Shown piece after piece: positions 6,501-11,401 of a stretch of 11,401 bases of DNA. The stretch is taken from NCBI GenBank assembly GCA_947167435.1, contig CAMVIC010000033.1, positions 1 to 11,401 of the forward strand, read 5' to 3'. The notes beneath the pieces are model-generated. The model made no database searches and had not been told where the DNA came from. It saw only the letters and a list, made by a program, of their open reading frames with translations. Numbering within the stretch: the first letter of the stretch is position 1; the number at the start of each line of letters is the position of its first letter. The DNA comes from an uncultured Clostridia bacterium (GTDB lineage Bacteria > Bacillota_A > Clostridia > Oscillospirales > Oscillospiraceae). The translations under genes and the position numbers were made by a program.

Positions 6501-6989
6501 ATGAAATCCGACAGTATTGATCAGCTGTTTTCACAATACTATAACGACGCACTCCTGTATACAATTTCATTATGCAAAAACCGGACCGTCGCGGAGGATA
6601 TCGTATCCAATGCTTTCTTCAAGGCGCTCAGCATGTCCGACGATTCCATCCGGGAGTTCAAGCCGTGGCTGCTGACGGTCTGCAGAAACGAGTTTATCAG
6701 CATCTGCCGCAGAGAAAGCCGCTTTACGGGCGAGGACCTGCCGGAAGACCTGGAAGACGACCGGGAGACGGTGGTTGAGAGCATCATCCGAAAGGAAGAG
6801 TACCGCTCTCTGTATCGCGCCATCGGCCTGCTGCCGGACACCCAGAGGGAGGCCGTGATGCTGTTCTATTTCTCCGGCCTCCCGATCAAAAGCATATCGG
6901 AAGTCATCGGGAAAAGTGAAACCAATACAAAAGTGCTGCTGTGCAGGGCCAGGGAGAAGCTCAGGAAGATTATGGAGGAATACCAATGA
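6501..6989 (+). CDS. ECF (sigma-70 family) RNA polymerase sigma factor
   Basis: A 162-residue extracytoplasmic-function sigma factor. Region 2 covers about residues 7-71 (LFSQYYNDALLYTISLC, then AEDIVSNAFFKAL and FKPWLLTVCRNEFISICRR). Region 4 covers about 106-158 (LPDTQREAVMLFYFSGL, then the helix-turn-helix around SISEVIGKSETNTKVLLCRAREKL). Regions 1 and 3 are absent, as expected for the class. The start at 6501 is set by the promoter position and by the conserved N-terminus; the nearest purine-rich site (GAGGAAAG) is about 16 bases upstream, so translation initiation may be weak. Its stop overlaps the start of the anti-sigma gene (ATGA), typical of sigma/anti-sigma pairs that are made in balance. 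It is expected to read the two ECF-type promoters at 6435 and 7582. Confidence 0.95.
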   Translation: MKSDSIDQLFSQYYNDALLYTISLCKNRTVAEDIVSNAFFKALSMSDDSIREFKPWLLTVCRNEFISICRRESRFTGEDLPEDLEDDRETVVESIIRKEEYRSLYRAIGLLPDTQREAVMLFYFSGLPIKSISEVIGKSETNTKVLLCRAREKLRKIMEEYQ

Positions 6990-7531
6990 ATTTCGAAGAA
7001 GCGTACAGAAAACTGCGGGAGGGGACGGCGTCGGATGAGGAGGCCGCCTTCGTTGCCCGGGAGCTTGAAAACGTCCGCAGAATCAGCTCGATTCTGGATG
7101 AGCCCCATCTTTCCGACCCGGGAATCCGCCAGGCGGAGATGGAAACCGTGCAGAAGGCCAGAAAGGACTTCAACCGGAAAACGCTGATCCGAACGGTCGC
7201 CGTGGTGCTGAGCAGCCTGCTGGTGATTGCGGCAGTTGTCTGCGCCATCCTGTTCATTCCCTCCAATATCTCCGCCTCCGGAAAGGTGAAGCTTTCAAAG
7301 GAACAGGCGGTCCAGGCCGCGTACGAATGCCTGGTGAAGGAAGTGGGCGAAGAGCAGGCAAAGCAGTTCTATGTGGACTATGCCCATCGGCACCTGCGCT
7401 ATACGGGAAGCATTTTCGAGGCGGTCTACGTTTACAAGATTGAATACGAAGACGTGCGCGGAAGAGAATACGAAATCGAGGTCAACAGCAATTCCGGCTA
7501 TACCGTGATCCGGGACATCGATCTGGGATAA
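6986..7531 (+). CDS. Membrane anti-sigma factor with C-terminal PepSY-like region
   Basis: A 181-residue single-pass membrane protein. Residues 1-65 form a charged, helical N-terminal cytoplasmic part that is likely to bind the sigma factor. One strong hydrophobic segment spans about 68-92 (LIRTVAVVLSSLLVIAAVVC). The extracytoplasmic part, about 97-181, starts KLSKEQAVQAAYECLVKEV and ends YVYKIEYEDVRGREYEIEVNSNSGYTVI; this helix followed by beta-strands ending in NSxSGY resembles the PepSY fold (compare the downstream proteins with AETGEV and AESGEI). No HxxxCxxC zinc-type anti-sigma motif is visible. The anti-sigma role is inferred from the 4-base overlap with the sigma gene, the topology and the order. 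An intrinsic terminator follows directly. Confidence 0.82.
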   Translation: MNFEEAYRKLREGTASDEEAAFVARELENVRRISSILDEPHLSDPGIRQAEMETVQKARKDFNRKTLIRTVAVVLSSLLVIAAVVCAILFIPSNISASGKVKLSKEQAVQAAYECLVKEVGEEQAKQFYVDYAHRHLRYTGSIFEAVYVYKIEYEDVRGREYEIEVNSNSGYTVIRDIDLG

Positions 7532-7544
7532 GCAGAATAAGAAG

Positions 7545-7578
7545 AATACGGGGGAATGTTTATTCTCCCGTATTTTTT
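7545..7578 (+). terminator. Intrinsic terminator after the sigma/anti-sigma pair
   Basis: A 12-bp stem (7545-7556 with 7563-7574, one G-T pair), a 6-base loop TGTTTA, and a run of six Ts (7573-7578). It ends four bases before the next ECF-type promoter, so it separates the sigma/anti-sigma transcript from the PepSY pair and explains the need for a second promoter. Confidence 0.9.
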
Positions 7579-7581
7579 GCG

Positions 7582-7607
7582 TGTAACCTTTTCCGGACTT
7601 CCGCGTC
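7582..7607 (+). promoter_or_regulatory. Second ECF-type promoter, ahead of the PepSY gene pair
   Basis: TGTAACC (7582-7588) and CGTC (7604-7607), 15 bases apart. The element shares sequence and exact geometry with the promoter of the sigma gene (6435-6460), including CTT after the -35 motif in both cases (TGTAACCTT), GC-rich spacers and CGTCA. Predicted transcription start is near 7613-7615. Confidence 0.8.
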
Positions 7608-7647
7608 AACTGAATGAAAACAATAATACATGAAAAGGAGAAGAATC

Positions 7648-7914
7648 ATGAATACGATCATTCAGTTAACGCCGGAGCGGGCCCTGCAGCAGGCCCTTGT
7701 TTACGCGGATATCCAAAACGACGAGCCCCGATGCCTGTACAGCCGTTACGCCGACGGACTCTATCACTTTGTGGTCAGCACCTTCAGCCTGAAATATGAA
7801 TTCTACGTGGACGCGGAGACCGGAGAGGTCCCGGGAATCAGCATGGAGCCGCTGGCCTATCCGGAAATCCTGCTGCCGGGTGACGGCAGCGGCGCCCTCT
7901 CCTCTGTGGCATGA
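7648..7914 (+). CDS. Small PepSY-domain protein, no signal peptide
   Basis: An 88-residue protein made of little more than one PepSY-like unit: LTPERALQQALVYADI (residues 7-22), then LYHFVVSTFSLKYEFYVDAETGEV (approximately 37-60). VDAETGEV is the hallmark C-terminal turn of the domain. There is no signal peptide, lipobox or membrane span, so it appears cytoplasmic, unusual because PepSY domains mostly face outside. AAAGGAG at 7634-7640 is 7 bases before the ATG at 7648, so the upstream in-frame ATG at 7630 is not used. It is first behind the second ECF-type promoter, and the lipoprotein gene follows after 31 bases. A role in binding a peptide, protease or the anti-sigma is possible, without direct evidence. 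Confidence 0.82.
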   Translation: MNTIIQLTPERALQQALVYADIQNDEPRCLYSRYADGLYHFVVSTFSLKYEFYVDAETGEVPGISMEPLAYPEILLPGDGSGALSSVA

Positions 7915-7945
7915 GAAGATAAGAGTTGGGAAAGGAAACGGAAAA

Positions 7946-8233
7946 ATGAAAACGTTCAAAAAAGGTATCCTGTTTGTGCTGGTGTTGGCACTGGCGCTTT
8001 CCGCCTGCGGATGCGCCTTTGGGGGCGGCAAACGGATCGGAAAAGACGCCGCGCTTCAGATTGCGCTGGAGCACGCGGAGCTGAGTGCCGCCGACGTGTC
8101 GGACGTGGATGTGGAGCTGGAGAGAAGCATTGTCGGCGTGTGGTATGAAGTGAACTTTGATTCCGGGTGGAAGGAATATGAATACCGCATCGATGCCGAA
8201 TCCGGTGAGATCCTCTCAGCGGGCAGGGATTAA
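7946..8233 (+). CDS. PepSY-domain lipoprotein
   Basis: A 95-residue lipoprotein. Residues 1-20 are a lipoprotein signal (two lysines, hydrophobic stretch, lipobox LSAC with Cys21), so the mature protein should be anchored on the outer face of the membrane. The mature part is one PepSY unit: IGKDAALQIALEHAELSAADV (split by the helix turn, about residues 31-51), then VWYEVNFDSGWKEYEYRID and AESGEIL. AAAGGA lies about 9 bases before the ATG. It is the second gene behind the ECF-type promoter and probably ends the transcript before the convergent hairpin at 8314. Being outside and under sigma control, it could modulate the outer PepSY-like region of the anti-sigma or an external protease; that is inference. 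Confidence 0.88.
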   Translation: MKTFKKGILFVLVLALALSACGCAFGGGKRIGKDAALQIALEHAELSAADVSDVDVELERSIVGVWYEVNFDSGWKEYEYRIDAESGEILSAGRD

Positions 8234-8313
8234 CGGCCCGCCGGAAGCACCGTCTTCCCCAAACGCGCGGATATGCATCCGGCAGGAGGAAAAAACCGAA
8301 ACTGAAAAAAACA

Positions 8314-8351
8314 GGAAGCCAAGGCTGCCCAAAAGGGGCGCCTTGGCTTCC
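8314..8351 (-). terminator. Long hairpin terminator for the minus-strand genes
   Basis: Arms 8314-8330 and 8335-8351 pair over 17 positions with one or two mismatches or wobbles around a 4-base loop. On the minus strand the stem is followed by CTG and a run of seven Ts, a normal intrinsic terminator about 40 bases after the stop at 8391. No T run follows on the plus strand, though it may still limit read-through from the PepSY genes. Confidence 0.8.
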
Positions 8352-8390
8352 TGCTGCGTGTGGCATATGTCGGCGGCGCGCATGCCGTGT

Positions 8391-8850
8391 CTACTTGCCG
8401 GCTTTTCGGAACATGAAGGCCCGCGCTGCCTGGATTGCGATTTTATAGGGCAGGGGACGCAGCTCCCGGTCGGCCTCCTGCAGCTTTTCCCGGATGGGGA
8501 TTGATTGGGGACAGTGTTGCTCGCACTTTCCGCAGCGGATGCACTGAGAGGCGAAGGCGGGCTCGCGTGTCAGCCCCACGGTCTGAATAGACTGGGAGCG
8601 TCCGGCGCTTTTGGACTCGGTATACATGGTGTTCCAGCAGCGGAAGATGCCCGGGATATCCACGCCCTTGGGGCAGGGCATACAGTAGCGGCAGCCGGTG
8701 CAGCCGACCCGCTCCTTTTCCCGGATGGCGCGCTTGACCTTTTCCAGGGCCTCAAGGTCCGCCTCTGTCAGGCAGCCGGGCAGAGCCTGGTCTGCTGTGC
8801 GGCAGTTGGCCTCTACCATCTCCAGGGAGTTCATGCCGGACCAGACCGTC
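8391..8850 (-). pseudogene. C-terminal remnant of a ferredoxin-type aldo/keto reductase
   Basis: The minus strand encodes the back part of an aldo/keto reductase that carries a C-terminal two-cluster ferredoxin module. Counting from the internal ATG at 8834, it begins MNSLEMVEANCRTADQALPG, matching the end of the barrel domain in such enzymes. The iron-sulphur motifs are CTGCRYCMPCPKG (Cys45, 48, 51, 54) and CIRCGKCEQHCP (Cys98, 101, 104, 108). The frame runs on upstream of the ATG for a few codons (reading VWSG) and then meets HxlR sequence. The NADPH-binding barrel, roughly the first 220 residues of a family of about 370, is missing. No ribosome-binding site precedes the ATG, so it is probably not a functional gene. 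Confidence 0.8.
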
Positions 8851-9048
8851 GTCCTCCAGCTCCTTCAGCGTTTTGGAGAGCATGGTGTTGGAGATGCCGC
8901 GGGTGTTCCGGAGCAGCTCGTTGTACCGGCTGGCGCCGTTGGCAAGCAGCGAGCAGAGGACCGGCAGCTTCCACTTTCCGCCGATGGTGTTCAGCGCGCC
9001 CTGCAGCACACACTCCGGCGAGCAGGGGCAGCTGTGAGCCTGAGACAT
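8752..9048 (-). pseudogene. Truncated HxlR-family regulator, fused out of frame to the reductase remnant
   Basis: From the ATG at 9048 (GGAGGG 9 bases upstream) the protein reads as a normal HxlR winged helix-turn-helix regulator to about residue 70: CPCSPECVLQGAL, then IGGKWKLPVLCSLLANG, RYNELLRNTRGISNTMLSKT and LKELEDDGLV. At that point, where the wing should follow, the sequence changes to out-of-frame aldo/keto reductase DNA and the frame ends at 8752 with an unrelated tail (98 residues in total; the family usually has about 105-120). The recognition helix is retained but the wing and dimer helix are lost, so function is doubtful. HxlR proteins commonly control a neighbouring oxidoreductase, here perhaps the lost reductase or the divergent nitroreductase. 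Confidence 0.8.
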
Positions 9049-9100
9049 GGGGGAACCCTCCGGTAATCCTTTTCTTACTTGCTCCGGAAAAACTGCATAA

Positions 9101-9129
9101 TTGACAGAAGTCCCGGAACTTATTACAGT
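9101..9129 (+). promoter_or_regulatory. Sigma-A promoter of the nitroreductase, in the divergent region
   Basis: A perfect -35 TTGACA (9101-9106), 17-base spacer and TACAGT (9124-9129, 4 of 6). On the opposite strand TATACT (complement of 9127-9132) with TTATAA 16 bases upstream (9149-9154) could serve the hxlR gene, so the two promoters overlap. CTTA/TAAG ends at 9118 and 9140 form a loose inverted repeat that might be an HxlR site; that part is weak. Confidence 0.6.
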
Positions 9130-9192
9130 ATATCCGGTAAGATTTACGTTATAAAGTTATGATTCTTATCATCTGTAAGGAGGCTGATTCAA

Positions 9193-10002
9193 ATGACCGT
9201 GACCGAACAGATCCGCGGGCGGAGAAGCGTCAGAACCTTTGACGGCGCAGCGCTGCGTCAGCAGGATGCGGACGCCATTCTCGACTTTGCGAACAAGGTG
9301 GAAAACCCCTATGCGCTGCCCATCCAGTGGAAGCTGCTGGACCGGAAAAAGGACGGTCTTTCCGTGCCGGTGGTTGCGGGCGCGGATACCTATATCGCGG
9401 GCAAAATGCAGCGCGCACCCCACGCGGAGGAGGCCTTCGGCTATACCTTCGAGAAAGTGGTCCTTTTCGCACAGTCTCTGGGCATCGGGACAACCTGGAT
9501 TGCGGGCACCATGGACCGCAAGGCCTTTGAGCGGGCCATGGGTCTGACGGAAAACCAGGTGATGCCCTGCGTCAGCCCCCTTGGCTATCCGGCCGAAAAA
9601 ATGTCGCTGCGGGAGACGATGATGCGCAAGGGCGTCAAGGCCGACAGCCGCCTCGACTTTGAAAAGCTGTTCTTTGAAGGCTCCTTTGAAACCCCGCTGT
9701 CCCCGGAGAAGGCGGGAGCGCTGAAGAGCGCCCTTGAGCTGGTGCGCCTTGCCCCTTCCGCCGTAAACGGACAGCCCTGGCGCGCGGTGCTGTGCGGGGA
9801 CAGCCTGCACTTCTATGAGAAACGGGGCAGGGGAATGGCCGGCGACGGCTGGGATATCCAGAAGATCGATATGGGGATCGCGCTGTGCCACTTTGAACTC
9901 GGCGCCCTTGAGAGCGGCCTCCGCCCTGCCATGAAGCTGGAGGACCCGGGCCTGGCCGACCGGGACGGCCTGATTTACATTGCCTCGTTTCGGATCGGAT
10001 AA
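9193..10002 (+). CDS. Nitroreductase family protein, TM1586 type
   Basis: A 269-residue protein of the putative TM1586-type nitroreductase family, a fused form with two nitroreductase-like halves in one chain that binds FMN. Seen: the N-terminal VTEQIRGRRSVRTFDG (residues 3-18), LFAQSLGIGTTWIAGTM (about 92-107), the central SPLGYPAEKMSLRE, the second-half LVRLAPSAVNGQPWRAVL (FMN packing) and WDIQKIDMGIALCHFELGA. Length is as expected and the gene looks complete. AAGGAGG at 9177-9183 lies 9 bases before the ATG. It is divergent from the broken HxlR gene; an HxlR regulator next to a nitroreductase is a common arrangement, so its regulation may have been altered by that damage. Substrate unknown. 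Confidence 0.88.
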   Translation: MTVTEQIRGRRSVRTFDGAALRQQDADAILDFANKVENPYALPIQWKLLDRKKDGLSVPVVAGADTYIAGKMQRAPHAEEAFGYTFEKVVLFAQSLGIGTTWIAGTMDRKAFERAMGLTENQVMPCVSPLGYPAEKMSLRETMMRKGVKADSRLDFEKLFFEGSFETPLSPEKAGALKSALELVRLAPSAVNGQPWRAVLCGDSLHFYEKRGRGMAGDGWDIQKIDMGIALCHFELGALESGLRPAMKLEDPGLADRDGLIYIASFRIG

Positions 10003-10037
10003 AGCAATGAGGCCGGGACGAGAGGAGTGGTATTATT

Positions 10038-10262
10038 ATGATCGTATACGGTTCAAAACAGTGCTCGGATACGCTGGCCTGTCTCAGAGCTCTGCGGGAG
10101 AGCGGAACGCCCCATGAATTCCGGGACATTGCCGATCTGATGGCGCTGAAGGAGTTTCTGCATTACCGGGACTCGCTGCCGCTGTTTGACGGCGTGAAGG
10201 CCGCCGGCGGCGTCGGGATTCCCTTTCTCATTCATGACGACGGGCAGTTTACCCTGGGGTAA
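10038..10262 (+). CDS. Small glutaredoxin-like (thioredoxin-fold) protein
   Basis: A 74-residue thioredoxin-fold protein of the glutaredoxin-related type found in anaerobic Firmicutes. The N-terminal strand MIVYGS leads to CSDT (Cys9 to Thr12), the active-site position of CxxC in ordinary glutaredoxins; here the second cysteine is Thr, with another Cys at 15. The GIPFL near residue 60 gives the cis-proline (Pro62) that packs on the active site. It would act as a monothiol-type redox or binding protein in the cytoplasm. AGAGGAG is about 10 bases before the ATG, and it follows the nitroreductase by 35 bases, so the two are probably one transcript. Confidence 0.8.
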   Translation: MIVYGSKQCSDTLACLRALRESGTPHEFRDIADLMALKEFLHYRDSLPLFDGVKAAGGVGIPFLIHDDGQFTLG

Positions 10263-10285
10263 ACAGTTCCGAAAACTCGCGCACC

Positions 10286-10299
10286 TTGTTATATAACAA
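10286..10299. promoter_or_regulatory. Perfect 14-bp AT-rich palindrome, possible operator
   Basis: TTGTTATATAACAA reads the same on both strands. It sits about 25 bases before the CIRCE element, followed by TTCACAAAATGTTCAC with repeated TTCAC. The half-site TTGTTA recalls Rex-type operators, but the spacing between halves is shorter than the Rex consensus, so no regulator is assigned. Confidence 0.4.
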
Positions 10300-10324
10300 T
10301 ATTCACAAAATGTTCACGCCGGTT

Positions 10325-10351
10325 TTAGCACTCTCCTCTTGACAGTGCTAA
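10325..10351 (+). promoter_or_regulatory. CIRCE operator (HrcA binding site)
   Basis: TTAGCACTC (10325-10333), nine bases, then CAGTGCTAA (10343-10351). This matches the CIRCE consensus TTAGCACTC-N9-GAGTGCTAA at 17 of 18 arm positions. It lies within a longer perfect inverted repeat with 16-bp arms (10317-10332 and 10344-10359). It overlaps the -35 box of the promoter, so the HrcA repressor would block transcription until heat or unfolded-protein stress. Confidence 0.9.
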
Positions 10352-10366
10352 AACCGGCGCTATAAT
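10339..10366 (+). promoter_or_regulatory. Sigma-A promoter of the DUF1269-like gene
   Basis: Both boxes are perfect: TTGACA (10339-10344), a 16-base spacer, and TATAAT (10361-10366). The -35 box lies in the CIRCE spacer and right arm. The leader is about 100 bases long to the ATG at 10471. Confidence 0.85.
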
Positions 10367-10470
10367 CAGGATCGGACAGAGGAGCAGAGGCCGAATAAAC
10401 AGACCGCCGTCCCCTCAGGCTGCCGGCAGGACCGAAAGGCTTTATCGGCAGATGGAAGGAGAGGTTTAAA

Positions 10471-11088
10471 ATGAAAGAGAATCTGATTCTGGCAAATTAC
10501 AAGATCGAGAGCGAAGCCTATCAGGCGCTCTCTGAGCTCAAACGCGAGACGGACAACGCCAATTACACCATTTCCCAGGCCGTGATTGTCCGTAAGGAGA
10601 ACGACAAGCTCAGCATCATGGACGGCTTTGTCAACGGCGCGGTAAACGGGGACGACACCTGGAAGGGCAGCCTCATCGGCAGCTTGGTGGGTGTTCTCGG
10701 CGGCCCCCTGGGGGTTCTGCTGGGCGGAAGCATGGGCATGCTGATCGGCGGGGCGGTGGACGCAAACGACATGGCGGACAATGCCTCCCTGCTGGAGAAG
10801 GCGGGGGACAGCATCCTCAACGGCGAAACCGCCATCATTCTGCTGGCCCAGGAGGAATACGAGACGGCCCTGACCGCAAAGCTCAACCGCTTTGAGGTGT
10901 CCATCATCAGGTTCGACGCTGCGGAGGTAGCCGCGGAAGTGGAGCACGCCCGCCAGATCGAAAAGCAGATGGCAAGGGAAGCCCGGGAGAAGATGCGGGA
11001 AGAGAAGACCGGGGAATTCAAAGAACTGGTCTCGCAGAAGAGCGAGGAGCTGAAAAACTGGTTTTCCCACCTGGGAAAAAAAGAATAA
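10471..11088 (+). CDS. DUF1269-like glycine-zipper protein, predicted HrcA-controlled
   Basis: A 205-residue protein. The N-terminal half (residues 1-50) is an alpha/beta domain beginning with LILANYKIESEAYQALSELK. Residues 66-97 are a glycine-rich hydrophobic hairpin (GSLIGSLVGVLGG, then GVLLGGSMGMLIGGAV), typical of glycine-zipper membrane inserts in DUF1269-type proteins. A short alpha/beta part follows (TAIILLAQEE, then FEVSIIRFDA), then a long, highly charged helix with coiled-coil character (about 150-200). The ATG has AAGGAG 9 bases upstream. The gene stands alone behind a CIRCE-controlled promoter, so it should be induced by heat or protein-folding stress. It might bind or protect membranes under stress; the molecular role of the family is not established. 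The family name is from memory of pattern, so moderately sure. Confidence 0.8.
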   Translation: MKENLILANYKIESEAYQALSELKRETDNANYTISQAVIVRKENDKLSIMDGFVNGAVNGDDTWKGSLIGSLVGVLGGPLGVLLGGSMGMLIGGAVDANDMADNASLLEKAGDSILNGETAIILLAQEEYETALTAKLNRFEVSIIRFDAAEVAAEVEHARQIEKQMAREAREKMREEKTGEFKELVSQKSEELKNWFSHLGKKE

Positions 11089-11121
11089 CCCTGTCTCCAT
11101 GTCTGCTGACGGCGGACGTAA

Positions 11122-11160
11122 GCGGGCGGAAGCCCGCAACTGGCGCACAACGTGCGCCAG
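11122..11160 (+). other. Two tandem perfect hairpins, start of a structured region
   Basis: GCGGGC-GGAA-GCCCGC (11122-11137) has a GNRA tetraloop, and CTGGCGCAC-AAC-GTGCGCCAG (11140-11160) has a 9-bp stem. They begin 33 bases after the DUF1269-like gene. No T run follows, so they do not look like a terminator; they more likely belong to the structured RNA that continues downstream. An alternative pairing GCAACT (11136-11141) with AGTTGC (11171-11176) would enclose the second hairpin. Confidence 0.6.
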
Positions 11161-11182
11161 CTGTAGACGAAGTTGCAATGGT

Positions 11183-11401
11183 ATCCCCGAAACACAGACC
11201 ATTCTGTGTTTTCATGCGAAACGCTGTTTCGCATATGCGCATTTCATGCGCGTGGGGATTTAGTTATAAGAGCAGGCCGCTATGGGCTGACAGACCCAAA
11301 ACGGCATAATATCGAAAATAGGTTTGGCAAAATCGCAGCATTCGCGATCAACCAGGAGATTACTCCGTATGTTGCCGACAGCGATCTTGCGCTGATGGGT
11401 A
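11183..11401 (+). ncRNA. Candidate structured non-coding RNA, cut by the window edge
   Basis: ATCCCC (11183-11188) pairs with GGGGAT (11254-11259) and encloses three back-to-back perfect hairpins: 9 bp (11190-11198 with 11203-11211), 9 bp (11214-11222 with 11226-11234) and 6 bp (11237-11242 with 11246-11251). Together they make a four-way junction. Further stems follow: GCCG/CGGC (11276-11279 with 11302-11305), GGTT/AACC (11321-11324 with 11350-11353) around ATCGC/GCGAT (11332-11336 with 11344-11348), and GGAG/CTCC (11355-11366). This density of helices is not expected in a coding region, and base use here is more AT-rich than in neighbouring genes. I cannot name the class; a guide RNA of an IscB/HEARO-type element or another large clostridial RNA is possible. 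The strand is taken from the hairpin order and is not proven. Confidence 0.5.

Noticed and set aside
10286..10299. Rex operator.
   Set aside because: Half-sites TTGTTA/TAACAA are only 2 bases apart, while the Rex consensus needs a wider gap.
10317..10359. The long inverted repeat as a terminator for the glutaredoxin-like gene.
   Set aside because: No T run follows either arm, and it matches CIRCE and overlaps a perfect promoter.
11167..11401. An open plus-strand frame with no stop from the TAG at 11164 to the window end (78 codons), reading for example FGKIAAFAINQEITPYVADS near its end.
   Set aside because: It has no ATG start or ribosome-binding site, uses codons unlike the neighbours, and its first half is made of perfect hairpins. 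A real coding region starting inside cannot be fully excluded without downstream sequence.

Overview
This 11.4 kb window is GC-rich, tightly packed with genes and almost entirely protein-coding. Strong Shine-Dalgarno sites, sigma-A promoters (TTGACA/TATAAT type), a CIRCE operator, small metabolic enzymes typical of anaerobes (ferredoxin-type aldo/keto reductase, several flavoenzymes) and an ECF sigma factor with a PepSY anti-sigma suggest a high-GC gut-type clostridium (Bacillota, perhaps Oscillospiraceae-like). That taxonomic call is inference from content and style, not from a marker gene. I saw no rRNA, tRNA, CRISPR array or intact transposase.

Layout. (1) 52-774: a membrane-anchored SGNH/GDSL hydrolase. 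(2) 771-2909: a sigma-A promoter, then a four-gene operon of metallo-beta-lactamase-fold hydrolase, divergent peptide deformylase, nucleoside 2-deoxyribosyltransferase and an unknown protein. (3) 2940-3262: a terminator hairpin and, on the minus strand, a frameshifted and shortened HD-domain (alarmone-hydrolase-like) gene. (4) 3409-4667: a good promoter and an ADP-ribosylglycohydrolase. (5) 4805-6429: a promoter and an operon of flavin reductase, nitroreductase and a second, intact HD-domain hydrolase. (6) 6435-8233: an ECF sigma factor, its overlapping membrane anti-sigma with a C-terminal PepSY-like region, a terminator, then a second ECF-type promoter driving a small PepSY protein and a PepSY lipoprotein. 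(7) 8314-9048: minus-strand remnants, the front of an HxlR regulator joined out of frame to the back of a ferredoxin-type aldo/keto reductase. (8) 9101-10262: a TM1586-type nitroreductase and a glutaredoxin-like protein. (9) 10317-11088: a CIRCE operator overlapping a sigma-A promoter, driving a glycine-zipper DUF1269-like protein. (10) 11122-11401: a run of perfect hairpins, including a four-way junction, that looks like a structured non-coding RNA cut by the window edge.

The most coherent system is region 6. The sigma gene and the downstream PepSY pair are preceded by near-identical TGTAACC / CGTC motifs with exactly the same spacing, which predicts that this sigma factor controls both itself and the two PepSY proteins. 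The anti-sigma (membrane), one target (no signal peptide) and the other target (lipoprotein) all carry PepSY or PepSY-like sequence, suggesting a self-contained envelope-sensing circuit. Other points of interest are the CIRCE site on a non-chaperone gene, the structured RNA at the right edge, a 17-bp repeat ahead of two genes, and two degraded loci.
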